From NCBI GenBank assembly GCA_020051025.1, contig JAGVJS010000176.1, positions 1 to 5,923 on the forward strand: DNA of 5,923 nt, written 5' to 3'. Of this stretch, positions 1 through 5,923 are shown one piece after another; position 1 is the first letter of the stretch, and every line of letters begins with the position of its first letter. Source of the DNA: Sphingobium sp. GTDB lineage: Bacteria; Pseudomonadota; Alphaproteobacteria; Sphingomonadales; Sphingomonadaceae. The notes under the pieces were generated by a model. The model was given only the letters and a program-made list of their open reading frames with translations, did no database searches and had not been told where the DNA came from. The position numbers and the translations under genes were made by a program.

Positions 1-23
1 CCGATCCGCCCTGGCCCGCACCA

Positions 24-39
24 CCCCGGCCGGGGCCGG
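24..39. repeat. GC-only inverted repeats
   Basis: CCCCGGCCGGGG (24-35) is a perfect 12-bp palindrome. It overlaps a second inverted repeat, CCGGCC-GG-GGCCGG (26-39). These may add to the hairpin-rich end of an upstream transcript, or may simply reflect local base composition. No function can be assigned. Confidence 0.3.
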
Positions 40-50
40 TCGGGCGTTTC

Positions 51-91
51 GGGCCGCCTGGTCCTCCCCGGCGGGGCGGTCCTGATTTTTT
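51..91 (+). terminator. Possible intrinsic terminator of an upstream plus-strand gene
   Basis: GGGCCGCC (51-58) can pair with GGCGGTCC (75-82) over eight positions, one of them a G-U pair. A smaller CCCC/GGGG hairpin (66-69 with 73-76) is possible inside the loop. A run of six T follows at 86-91, three bases after the stem. Stem plus T-run is the classical rho-independent layout. The surrounding DNA is so GC-rich that chance stems are common, and the gene that would end here lies outside the window. One frame open from the window edge does stop at TGA 83-85. Confidence 0.4.
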
Positions 92-277
92 CGGCGGTTG
101 CAAGATCGGGTTCCTTTTCATGAGCACTGGCCATTCCCATATGGGACGAAAGCCAGCAACAGGCTGAGATGTGCCACTCCGGCGCTTGGGCGAGGGGGAC
201 TGACCGCCCATCGGGCAACCCGGTGCGGGGGCGCGGCGTTTCTTCGGGTGCATGGCGGAATCAGGGCGGATCGGCAA
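92..277 (+). other. Leader/intergenic region upstream of the response regulator
   Basis: No gene is supported here. The frame of the response regulator stays open back to TGA 83-85, but the peptide it would add (from a TTG at 98) is rich in Arg, Gly, His and Pro, looks like translated non-coding DNA and resembles no receiver-domain extension. The stretch contains a perfect 10-bp palindrome CCCATATGGG (136-145) and a small possible hairpin, ACCG (203-206) with CGGT (221-224) around CCC/GGG (207-209/213-215). The promoter of the response regulator probably lies here, but I could not pick a convincing -35/-10 pair. Confidence 0.4.
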
Positions 278-736
278 ATGTTTTTCGGGCTGGTGAAAGA
301 GGGAGGCGCTGTCACGAAGCGCCGCAAGGCGATCCGCACCGTGCTGGTGGTGGAAGATGAGCCGCTTGTCGCCTTCGATAATGAACATGCGCTGGCGCAG
401 GCCGGCTATCGGATTGCTGCCACGGTGGATGATCACGACCATGCCGTCCGCGTGATGGACGAAGGCGGCGTCGACCTCATCATTGCGGACGTTGCCATCC
501 ACGGTGAAAAGAGCGGCATTGACGTAGCCCGCCATGCTGCCCTGCGCGGCCTGCCGGTTCTGTTCGTGACCGGCCATTGTCCGGTCGAGGCGCGGACGCT
601 GGCGATCGGCTGCCTTGCCAAGCCCTATGGCCCCCGCGACCTGATCGCTGCGATCGGCGTGGTCGATGCGCTGCTGCGCGGGGCAAGGCGGCCGAAACTG
701 CCTCCCGGCCTCAGCCTGTTCGAACTGCCGGGCTGA
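278..736 (+). CDS. Single-domain response regulator (receiver domain only)
   Basis: This is a CheY-like receiver protein with no output domain, 152 residues if it starts at ATG 278. The domain spans about residues 20-135. Visible phosphorylation-site residues are the acidic pair E26/D27 (in VVEDEP), the phospho-acceptor D71 (in LIIADV), the switch threonine T98 (in LFVTGH) and the invariant lysine K115 (in LAKPY). The PVLFVTGHC stretch resembles a degenerate form of the FAT GUY motif of alphaproteobacterial stand-alone regulators, some of which feed the general stress response; that role is an inference. About 17 residues with a Pro-Leu-rich tail follow the domain. No histidine kinase is nearby, so the partner is unknown. 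The start is uncertain: ATG 278 has only a weak AGGGCGGA upstream, GTG 293 has none, and the strong GGAGG at 302-306 faces GTC 311 and ACG 314. Confidence 0.85.
   Translation: MFFGLVKEGGAVTKRRKAIRTVLVVEDEPLVAFDNEHALAQAGYRIAATVDDHDHAVRVMDEGGVDLIIADVAIHGEKSGIDVARHAALRGLPVLFVTGHCPVEARTLAIGCLAKPYGPRDLIAAIGVVDALLRGARRPKLPPGLSLFELPG
299..306 (+). promoter_or_regulatory. Strong Shine-Dalgarno without a normal start codon
   Basis: GAGGGAGG is the best ribosome-binding sequence near the response regulator and includes the full GGAGG core (302-306). In the reading frame of the gene, the codons after it are GTC (311, 4-base spacing) and ACG (314, 7-base spacing), followed by a lysine/arginine-rich lead-in to the receiver domain. 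The ordinary in-frame starts, ATG 278 and GTG 293, lie upstream of it. It is either coincidental, a relic of a start lost by a point change (GTG to GTC), or the signal for a near-cognate ACG start. Confidence 0.4.
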
Positions 737-752
737 TCGCCGCACAGCAGGC

Positions 753-780
753 TTGCTTGGTAGCGATCTGGCCATATGGT
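753..780 (+). promoter_or_regulatory. Weak sigma-70-like promoter for the permease gene
   Basis: TTGCTT (753-758) and TATGGT (775-780) are separated by 16 bases, each matching about four of six consensus positions. They sit just after the response regulator stop and about 40 bp before the permease start. The -10 overlaps a CCATATGG palindrome (772-779), and a short TGGCG/CGCCA inverted repeat (780-784/795-799) follows. A likely SD (GGGGA, 802-806) is 12 bases from the ATG, a rather long spacing. The 82-bp gap leaves open whether the permease is also read from the upstream gene. Confidence 0.25.
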
Positions 781-818
781 GGCGCCCGAACTGACGCCAG
801 CGGGGAATCTGCGCTTAT

Positions 819-2138
819 ATGACCGACGCCATACAGGGCAGCCGTAGCTGGCTGGACGCCGTGAAACCCTATGTGGAGAAGGAGCCTCTGGCCGCCTTCT
901 TCCTGGGCGTTTCGTCCGGTTTCCCCTTCGCCATGATCGGCGCCACTCTGACTACGCGCCTGGCGCAGGACGGCATCGACAAGAAGGCGGTGACGGCCTT
1001 CACCCTTGCTTTCCTCGTCTATAATCTCAAATGGCTCTGGGCCTGGATCGTCGATGGCGTGCGATTGCCGCTGATCGGCGGGCTGGGCCAGCGCGTATCC
1101 TGGTTGCTGGTCGCCGGTGTTTTGGTCATGGCGGCGGTGGCCAATCTGGCGCTGGTCGATCCCACGACCAGCCTTATCCAGACGGCCTATGCCGCCATAT
1201 TGGTCGGCGCGGCCGGCGCAACCTTTGATATCGTGATCGATGCCTACCGCATCGAAACGCTGAAGCCCGAACAATTGGGCGTCGGTTCGGGCATGTCGCA
1301 ATATGGCTGGCGCATCGGGTCGGTGGCGGCCGGCGCGCTGGCGCTGGTGATGGCGTCGCGCGTCGGCTGGCAGGGTGCCTATCTCGCCTGCGCCATCTTT
1401 GCCTTGCCCGCCATGCTGACCGGTCTGCTGCTGGGTGAACCGGAACGGCATCGCGATCCGGTTGCGCGCCGGGGCATGAACGAAGTGTGGCAGTCGATCG
1501 CCGGGCCGCTGGTGGAATTCTTCCGCCGTCGGGGCGCTTTCCTCGTCCTGCTGTTCATCCTGCTCCACAAGATCGGCGACACGCTCGCCAACCTGACCTT
1601 TCGCTTGCTGTTCGACGATATGGGCTACAGCAATGACGAAATCGCCATTTACGACGTCGGCATCGGCTTCTGGGCTTATCTCATCGGCATTTTCGTCGGC
1701 GGTGTCCTCTATGCCCGCATGGGTATGAAGCGCTCCGTGCTGTTCAGTCTGATCCTGATGTGCGTATCCAATTTCAGTTTCGCCGCGCTCGCTGCGCTGG
1801 GGAAAAGCAATTGGGGCATGGCCGGCGCGATCGGGTTCGAGAATTTTGCCAGCGGCATCGGTGGCGTCACCGTCGTCGCCTATTTCTCCGCCCTGTGCGA
1901 CCTGCGCTTTACCGCCGCCCAATATGCGCTGATCTCCGCAGCGGCGAGCATCGTCGGCCGCTTCCTGACCGGCACGACGGCCGGTGGCCTGATCGAGCGG
2001 TTCGGCTATGTCGACTTCTACCTGCTCACCACTGCGCTGGCGGTGCCGGGCATATTGCTCTTCTGGCTGATGATGCGGGCCGGTCTGATTGACGCGAGTG
2101 TCGGCACGGCGGCAACGGAGACAAGTGACACGCCATGA
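819..2138 (+). CDS. ampG: AmpG-family major facilitator permease
   Basis: This 439-residue inner-membrane protein is made largely of hydrophobic helices in two MFS halves. Family marks seen are the N-terminal FFLGVSSGFPFAM segment (27-39), the KWLWAWIVD end of the next helix (71-79), and DIVIDAYRIE (137-146) at the position of the AmpG DIVIDAWR-like signature. In the C-terminal half, ENFASGIGG (341-349) is followed by FTAAQYALISAAAS and a final helix pair around 398-419. AmpG permeases import anhydromuropeptides (GlcNAc-anhydroMurNAc peptides) released by cell-wall turnover, for recycling in the cytoplasm; in some species this signals beta-lactamase induction. The protein is shorter than E. 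coli AmpG (about 490 residues). Alphaproteobacteria carry several AmpG-like paralogues, so the substrate is not certain, and no ampC, ampD or nagZ lies in the window. Its stop overlaps the next start (ATGA, 2135-2138). Confidence 0.8.
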   Translation: MTDAIQGSRSWLDAVKPYVEKEPLAAFFLGVSSGFPFAMIGATLTTRLAQDGIDKKAVTAFTLAFLVYNLKWLWAWIVDGVRLPLIGGLGQRVSWLLVAGVLVMAAVANLALVDPTTSLIQTAYAAILVGAAGATFDIVIDAYRIETLKPEQLGVGSGMSQYGWRIGSVAAGALALVMASRVGWQGAYLACAIFALPAMLTGLLLGEPERHRDPVARRGMNEVWQSIAGPLVEFFRRRGAFLVLLFILLHKIGDTLANLTFRLLFDDMGYSNDEIAIYDVGIGFWAYLIGIFVGGVLYARMGMKRSVLFSLILMCVSNFSFAALAALGKSNWGMAGAIGFENFASGIGGVTVVAYFSALCDLRFTAAQYALISAAASIVGRFLTGTTAGGLIERFGYVDFYLLTTALAVPGILLFWLMMRAGLIDASVGTAATETSDTP

Positions 2139-2884
2139 TCCTCATCGTCGCTTCACTTTGCGTCCAGATACTGTGCGCCGTCCATGTCATCCGGTCGGGC
2201 CGCAACCAGATTTGGCTGCTGTTCATCATGCTCTTCTCGCTGCTGGGCTGCTTTGCCTATCTGATGCTGGAGGTGCTGCCGCAGCATTGGAACAACCGCC
2301 ATCTGCGCACTGCGCGGGCGCAGGTGGCAGGAAAGGTCGATCCGGGGCGGGCGGTGCGCGATGCCGAACGCAGTCTGGATCTCGCCGAAACCGCCGGCAA
2401 TTATATCGCGCTTGGCGATGCCCAGGCCGCCCGCCATCGCTATGTCGAAGCGGAGAGCGCCTATCGCAAGGCGCTGTCGATGGGGCCGGGTGGTGACTGG
2501 GGTACACAGGTGAAGCTGGCCGGCGTCCTGTTCGAACGAGGGGAAAGCGCGGAGGCGCTCCGTCTGCTCGATGCCGCGCCGGAACTGGCGATGGGCAGCG
2601 AGCGCGACCGCCGCGCCTTGCTCAAGGCGCGGATATTGGCGGATCTTGGCCGCGCGGCCGAAGCGCGGCTGTTGTTCGAGGATGTGATCGAGCGGATCGC
2701 GGGTGAGGAAGCCCGCTGTCACTATGTGGCGTTTCTGCTGCAACAGGGAGACCGCTACCGCGCCCGGTCGATCCTGGAAGAAGTGGAGCGGCGCGCCAAC
2801 CGGATGGACCGGACCCAGCGCGCGGCCCAGGCCGAAATGTATCGCTGGGCCGGTGAACAACTGGCCGAATTGCGGAAGGCTTAA
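2135..2884 (+). CDS. Membrane-anchored TPR protein
   Basis: The protein has 249 residues. The N-terminus holds two hydrophobic segments (about 2-19 and 26-48) joined by a short polar turn with R20, R23 and W27. This hairpin resembles the PLDc_N-type membrane module. The rest, from about residue 70, is alpha-helical and reads as divergent tetratricopeptide repeats: GNYIALGDAQAARHRYVEAESAYRKAL (split at about 88-114), then units around 122-146, 155-185 and 190-220. It looks like the TPR-containing proteins grouped as COG4700, which have no defined reaction; TPRs normally bind other proteins. It starts within the permease stop codon (ATGA) and has only a distant GGAG (2117-2120), so its translation probably depends on ribosomes finishing the permease. 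That coupling suggests a role at the membrane together with the permease, which is inference. Its stop shares TTAA with the convergent gene. Confidence 0.75.
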   Translation: MILIVASLCVQILCAVHVIRSGRNQIWLLFIMLFSLLGCFAYLMLEVLPQHWNNRHLRTARAQVAGKVDPGRAVRDAERSLDLAETAGNYIALGDAQAARHRYVEAESAYRKALSMGPGGDWGTQVKLAGVLFERGESAEALRLLDAAPELAMGSERDRRALLKARILADLGRAAEARLLFEDVIERIAGEEARCHYVAFLLQQGDRYRARSILEEVERRANRMDRTQRAAQAEMYRWAGEQLAELRKA

Positions 2885-3321
2885 CCGGCGGCGTACAGGT
2901 CCAGCGGGCGGCCAAGGTCGCTATGCGCCTGGGCCACCGCTTGCAGGCAGGTGAGCGCGCCCAGCGCATGATCATTGCCCAGCAACTCGCTGACCTGGTA
3001 ATAGGCGGCGTTGGGGTTGCGCAGCGCGTCGCCGGTTGCCTGCATCATCAGCGCCTCGTCGGCGGTCATGCGCGCGCAGCAGCAGGGGGCGACCAATATC
3101 TTGCGGCTGGACGCGCGCGCCAGTTCCAGCATCATCGCTCGCATCAGCACCAGCGGTCGGCGATAGCTGCGCCCGAACGCGCCCAGCATGGCATTGGCGG
3201 CATGGGCGTCATTGACGCCGGCCGCCGCCATCCGGCGCATCACGAACAGAAACAGGCGATTGCCATAGCCGCCCGGAATGGGCCGGGGCAGGTCGAGGGG
3301 GGAGGTCTCTCCATAAGCCAT
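2881..3321 (-). CDS. DUF6628-like protein of unknown function
   Basis: This is a 146-residue protein, probably cytoplasmic, with no signal peptide and no clear membrane segment. It resembles the sphingomonad family DUF6628; the match is from memory, and the function is unknown. The most striking feature is three adjacent cysteines in APCCCARMTADE (C80-C82), with a fourth at C125. A basic region precedes them (R51-R55, R69-R74), and a conserved-looking PNAAYYQVSELLGNDHALG stretch follows (103-121). The start is well supported: AGAAGG (3331-3336 on the minus strand) lies 9 bases before ATG 3321, and a promoter with an iron-box-like palindrome lies upstream. The cysteine cluster and the putative Fur-type operator together suggest, but do not show, a link to metal or redox metabolism. 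It lies 68 bp downstream of folC in the same direction, so read-through from the operon is possible. Confidence 0.8.
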   Translation of the reverse strand: MAYGETSPLDLPRPIPGGYGNRLFLFVMRRMAAAGVNDAHAANAMLGAFGRSYRRPLVLMRAMMLELARASSRKILVAPCCCARMTADEALMMQATGDALRNPNAAYYQVSELLGNDHALGALTCLQAVAQAHSDLGRPLDLYAAG

Positions 3322-3354
3322 AGAATCGCGCCTTCTGCCGTAATCTGAGACGGC

Positions 3355-3382
3355 ATAGTACGCTATTGCGAGTCAGTCGCAA
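3355..3382 (-). promoter_or_regulatory. Sigma-70-like promoter of the DUF6628-like gene
   Basis: On the minus strand, TTGCGA (3377-3382) and TACTAT (3355-3360) are separated by 16 bases, each matching four of six consensus positions. Transcription would begin near 3348, giving a short leader of about 27 bases that carries the AGAAGG ribosome site. A TGCCGT/ACGGCA inverted repeat (3336-3341 and 3350-3355) spans the expected start point. The promoter overlaps the palindrome at 3366-3382, so expression is probably repressed by whatever binds there. Confidence 0.45.
3366..3382. promoter_or_regulatory. Fur-like palindromic operator
   Basis: A perfect 6-5-6 inverted repeat, TTGCGA-CTGAC-TCGCAA on the minus strand, lies in the 68-bp gap between folC and the DUF6628-like gene. 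Its arms and spacing resemble the TTGCGAAT-ATTCGCAA style of Fur/iron boxes in proteobacteria. The left arm doubles as the -35 hexamer of the promoter described next, which is where a repressor would block RNA polymerase. The repeat is seen directly; the identification as a Fur site is by resemblance only. Another dimeric repressor could use it instead. Confidence 0.5.
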
Positions 3383-3389
3383 GTTAAAT

Positions 3390-4724
3390 TCAGTCCGGCA
3401 ATTGCTCGTTCAGTCGCAAAATTTCACCGGCCAGATAGAGCGAACCGCCGATCAGCAGCTTGGGGGCTTCATCGCCCGCTGCGGCGCATTCGGCAGCGAT
3501 CGTACCGATCGCCTCGCTCACATCCTTGTACGCGGTACAGCCGATGCCCCATTTGGCGGCGACGGCGGCAAAACGCTCCGGCGGATGATGGTCATGGCCC
3601 GGCACCGGGAGCGCGTGGATATGCGCGACCTTGCCCGCGAGGGGGGCAAGAAAGCTGTCCATCTCCTTGTTCGCGAGCATGCCGATGACGAGGTGCAATT
3701 TCTGCCCCTCCAGCCGATCGGCGGTGAAGAAGGCGCCGATCGCTTCGCCCGCGCCGGCATTATGGCCGCCGTCCAGCCAGGCGGTCGTTCCCTCCGGCAG
3801 TGATCGTAGCAATGGGCCATGCTCCAGCCGTTGCAGGCGAGCGGGCCATTGCGCCCAGAGCGGCGCGGCTTTCAGCGCGGCTTCGGACAAGGGCACTGCA
3901 TTCTGATGCCGCAGCATCGCGAAAGCGAGGGCGGCATTTTGCACCTGATGCGCACCGGCGAGGCGTGGCAGCGGTGTTTCCAGCCGGCCCAGGTCGTCGC
4001 GATAATGAATCCGATCGCGATAGACGGCTGCGTCCCATCCATCGCCCTGTGCGATCCAGCGGGTCGATGCATTGGCGACGGCGTCTGTGATGACCGGGAC
4101 GAGGGATTCGGCGTAACGCTGCGTCACCAGCGGCGCGCCGGGCTTGGCGATGCCGGCTTTTTCCGCTGCGATCTTTTCCAGCGTGTCGCCCAGAAACGCC
4201 TGATGGTCGATGCCCAGTTGCGCGATGCCGCACACGACCGGATCGGAGATGATATTGGTCGCGTCGAGCCGCCCCCCCAGGCCGACTTCGATGATGCAGG
4301 CGTCCGCATCATGCTCGGCAAAAGCGAGGAAAGCGGCGGCGGTCGTCACCTCGAAGAAGCTGGCGTTCACGCCCTCGGCAATATCCAGCACCCGTTCCAG
4401 ATAGCGGGCAAGCTGCTCGTCCGAAATCAGCTGCCCTGCAATGCGGATACGCTCGTTGAAGCGCACCAGATGGGGGGAGGTGAAGACATGGACGCTTTTC
4501 CCGTCCGCCTCCATCGCGGCGCGCAGGAAGGCGCAGGTCGATCCCTTGCCATTGGTGCCGGCGACATGGAAGACGGGGGGCAGCGAGCGGTGAGGATTGT
4601 CCAGGCGCTCCAGCAGCCTGGTAATCCGCTCCAGCCCCAGCACATCCGCGCCGGGGGAGAGCGACCAGAGGCGGTCAAGCTGCGCCTGAACCCGGTGGTC
4701 GTCCGAAACGGCGTGGTCTGCCAT
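3390..4724 (-). CDS. folC: Bifunctional dihydrofolate synthase / folylpolyglutamate synthase
   Basis: FolC joins L-glutamate to dihydropteroate to make dihydrofolate, then adds further glutamates to tetrahydrofolates, using ATP, in the cytoplasm. The 444-residue length is usual for the family. Mur-ligase-type motifs appear in order: the P-loop AGTNGKGST (55-63), TSPHLVRFNERI (82-93), the FFEVTTAAAF segment (123-132), EVGLGGRLDATN (146-157), and LGIDH with EKAGIAKPG (170-174, 188-196), where K189 matches the usually carbamylated lysine. The C-terminal ligase domain begins near 290 and carries LDGGHN (317-322), a variant of the common DGAHNP; here the residue after Asn is Ala rather than Pro. 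The start at ATG 4724 has a strong GGGGGAG (4734-4740) nine bases upstream. It follows accD after 37 bp with no terminator in the gap, so it is probably the third gene of the trpA-accD-folC operon. Confidence 0.96.
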   Translation of the reverse strand: MADHAVSDDHRVQAQLDRLWSLSPGADVLGLERITRLLERLDNPHRSLPPVFHVAGTNGKGSTCAFLRAAMEADGKSVHVFTSPHLVRFNERIRIAGQLISDEQLARYLERVLDIAEGVNASFFEVTTAAAFLAFAEHDADACIIEVGLGGRLDATNIISDPVVCGIAQLGIDHQAFLGDTLEKIAAEKAGIAKPGAPLVTQRYAESLVPVITDAVANASTRWIAQGDGWDAAVYRDRIHYRDDLGRLETPLPRLAGAHQVQNAALAFAMLRHQNAVPLSEAALKAAPLWAQWPARLQRLEHGPLLRSLPEGTTAWLDGGHNAGAGEAIGAFFTADRLEGQKLHLVIGMLANKEMDSFLAPLAGKVAHIHALPVPGHDHHPPERFAAVAAKWGIGCTAYKDVSEAIGTIAAECAAAGDEAPKLLIGGSLYLAGEILRLNEQLPD

Positions 4725-4761
4725 GGCGCGCTGCTCCCCCTATCGCGCGTTTATGTCTGGA

Positions 4762-5610
4762 TCAGGCGGCTGCGCGCGGCGTCAGATAGCCGATCACGCG
4801 GGCCAGCGCGTCACGCAATTCGCTGCGATGGACGACCATGTCGATCATACCATGGTCCAGCAGATATTCGGCGCGCTGGAAGCCTTCGGGCAGCTTTTCG
4901 CGGATCGTGCTTTCGATCACGCGCTGGCCGGCGAAGCCTATGAGCGCATTGGGTTCCGATATCTGGATATCGCCCAGCATGGCATAGCTGGCCGTGACGC
5001 CGCCCGTGGTCGGGTCGGTCAGCACGACGATATAGGGCAGGCCGGCGGCATGCAGCTTCTGGATGGCCACGGTGGAGCGCGGCATCTGCATCAGCGACAA
5101 TATGCCTTCCTGCATGCGCGCGCCGCCGGCGGCGGTGAAGATGACATAGGGGCATCTATGGGCGATCGCGTCATTGATCCCCTGGATGAAGGCCGCGCCT
5201 ACCCCCATGCCCATGGAGCCACCCATGAAGGCGAAATTCTGCACGCCCATGACCAGCGGCACATCGTCGATCGCGCCGCGTGCGTTGATCAGCGCGTCCT
5301 GATCCCCCGTTGATGCGCGAGCGGCCTTGATCCGGTCGGGATAGCGCTTGGAGTCGCGGAACTTGAGCGGGTCTTCGGGCACATGCGGCGTCGGCAGCAG
5401 GATGAAGCCGGCGTCGAGAATCTGCTCGAACCGTTCCGACGGGCCGATGCGGCCATGATGGTCGCAGCGCGGGCAGACGGACAGATTCTCTTCCCACTCC
5501 TTGATGAAGATCATCTCCTTGCAGGAGGGGCATTTGTGCCACAGCGTTTCGGCGGTGGTTTCCTTCTTGGTGAAGGGCAAAGCGTTACGAACGCGGTTGA
5601 TCCAGCTCAT
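4762..5610 (-). CDS. accD: Acetyl-CoA carboxylase carboxyltransferase subunit beta
   Basis: AccD, with AccA, forms the carboxyltransferase that moves CO2 from carboxybiotin on AccB to acetyl-CoA, giving malonyl-CoA for fatty-acid synthesis. The 282 residues form a complete protein (E. coli about 304). The N-terminal zinc ribbon is intact: C27-x2-C30 and C46-x2-C49. The crotonase-like core follows, with GGSMGMGVG (130-138) and GGARMQEG (162-169), the glycine-rich loops that form the acyl-CoA pocket, and then [18 protein letters not shown], typical of AccD. The start ATG 5610 has GGGAGA (5618-5623) seven bases upstream, inside trpA, and overlaps the trpA stop in an ATGA. That overlap suggests translational coupling. 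The gene sits between trpA and folC, as in many alphaproteobacteria. Confidence 0.97.
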   Translation of the reverse strand: MSWINRVRNALPFTKKETTAETLWHKCPSCKEMIFIKEWEENLSVCPRCDHHGRIGPSERFEQILDAGFILLPTPHVPEDPLKFRDSKRYPDRIKAARASTGDQDALINARGAIDDVPLVMGVQNFAFMGGSMGMGVGAAFIQGINDAIAHRCPYVIFTAAGGARMQEGILSLMQMPRSTVAIQKLHAAGLPYIVVLTDPTTGGVTASYAMLGDIQISEPNALIGFAGQRVIESTIREKLPEGFQRAEYLLDHGMIDMVVHRSELRDALARVIGYLTPRAAA

Positions 5611-5923
5611 GCGGCGGTCTCCCGAATATGAAGGGCGTCGCGCAATGTGGCGACGAAGTCCTGAACGAAGGGGGCGGCGGCATCGCCGTGCGACCCGATA
5701 ATGTCAACAATGGCGGACCCGACAACCACGCCATCGGCAATACGACCGATGGCGGCGGCCTGTTCCGGCCCGCGCACGCCAAAGCCAACTGCGACCGGCA
5801 GGTCGGTGGCAGCCTTCAGCTTGTTGACGGCGATTTCGATCGACGTCTGGGCTGCCGACTGCTTGCCGGTCACGCCGGCGACCGACACATGGTAGAGAAA
5901 GCCGCTGGCGCCGTTCAGCACGG
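5607..5923 (-). CDS. trpA: Tryptophan synthase alpha subunit, C-terminal part (cut by the window edge)
   Basis: Only the last 104 complete codons and the stop are present; the reading frame continues past the right edge. The first full codon, GTG at 5921, is an internal valine, not the start. TrpA splits indole-3-glycerol phosphate into indole and glyceraldehyde 3-phosphate and channels the indole to TrpB for the last step of tryptophan synthesis. Seen here are [17 protein letters not shown], matching the family's S-G-F-x-Y-x-V-S-x-x-G-V-T-G strand and loop, then [12 protein letters not shown] and [12 protein letters not shown], the glycine-rich loops that hold the substrate phosphate. The whole protein is normally about 265-275 residues, so roughly 40 percent is visible. 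The usual trpF and trpB would be expected upstream, beyond the window. Its stop overlaps the accD start. Confidence 0.96.
   Translation of the reverse strand, partial: VLNGASGFLYHVSVAGVTGKQSAAQTSIEIAVNKLKAATDLPVAVGFGVRGPEQAAAIGRIADGVVVGSAIVDIIGSHGDAAAPFVQDFVATLRDALHIRETAA

Noticed and set aside
1..85. Open frame from the left edge ending at TGA 83-85, possibly the C-terminus of an upstream gene
   Set aside because: Only 27 Ala/Arg/Gly-rich codons are visible, other frames are also open here, and no family can be recognised. It may be real but cannot be supported from this window.
162..170. GGCTGAGAT resembling the conserved CTGAGA of the TPP riboswitch
   Set aside because: The other required TPP elements (an upstream GGGTGC-like arm and the downstream ACCTGA and TAATGCCAGCG-like parts) are missing, and the downstream gene is not a thiamine gene.
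98..277. N-terminal extension of the response regulator from a TTG start
   Set aside because: The added 60 residues look like translated non-coding DNA, the TTG has no Shine-Dalgarno, and receiver proteins of this type start close to the first beta strand.
711..1922. 403-residue open frame on the minus strand, antisense to the permease gene
   Set aside because: It is rich in Gln, His, Asp, Gly and Arg with no domain or helix pattern, as expected for the shadow of a GC-rich gene. The plus strand encodes an obvious membrane transporter across nearly all of it.
2153..2860. 235-residue minus-strand frame opposite the TPR gene
   Set aside because: No recognisable motif. The plus-strand gene has membrane segments, TPR-like helices and translational coupling to the permease.
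3819..4943. 374-residue open frame on the plus strand opposite folC and the accD end
   Set aside because: The minus strand carries clear folC and accD motifs throughout. The plus-strand translation has shadow-like composition and crosses the border between the two genes.
3390..5923. Possibility that the minus-strand cluster is a new biosynthetic system
   Set aside because: trpA, accD and folC are intact housekeeping genes in an order known from many alphaproteobacteria.

Overview
The window is GC-rich alphaproteobacterial chromosome, most likely from a sphingomonad (Sphingobium/Sphingomonas-like). This is inferred from the codon use, from the trpA-accD-folC gene order found in many alphaproteobacteria, and from a DUF6628-like protein of the kind I associate with sphingomonads. 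I see no insertion sequence, phage gene, CRISPR array, tRNA or rRNA. Nearly all of the DNA is ordinary core-genome coding sequence.

Left part, plus strand. Bases 1-277 hold no gene I can support: a very GC-rich stretch with a possible intrinsic terminator (51-91), then a leader of about 180 bp. Next come a single-domain response regulator (about 278-736), an AmpG-family major facilitator permease (819-2138), and a membrane-anchored TPR protein (2135-2884). The TPR start codon overlaps the permease stop in an ATGA, so these two are probably co-translated.

Right part, minus strand. Reading from the right edge, the genes are the C-terminal part of trpA (tryptophan synthase alpha, cut by the window end), accD (acetyl-CoA carboxylase carboxyltransferase beta), folC (dihydrofolate/folylpolyglutamate synthase) and a small DUF6628-like gene. 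trpA and accD overlap by ATGA, and accD and folC are 37 bp apart, which supports one tryptophan/fatty-acid/folate operon. The DUF6628-like gene has its own promoter-like sequence. A perfect 6-5-6 inverted repeat (3366-3382) resembling a Fur-type iron box lies across its -35 element. The plus-strand TPR gene and the minus-strand DUF6628-like gene meet tail to tail and share the four bases TTAA for their two stop codons.

I found no clearly new multi-gene system. The items most worth checking are the Fur-like operator on the uncharacterised triple-cysteine DUF6628-like gene, the unclear start of the response regulator (a strong Shine-Dalgarno facing a GTC/ACG rather than a normal start), and the coupled AmpG-like/TPR pair.
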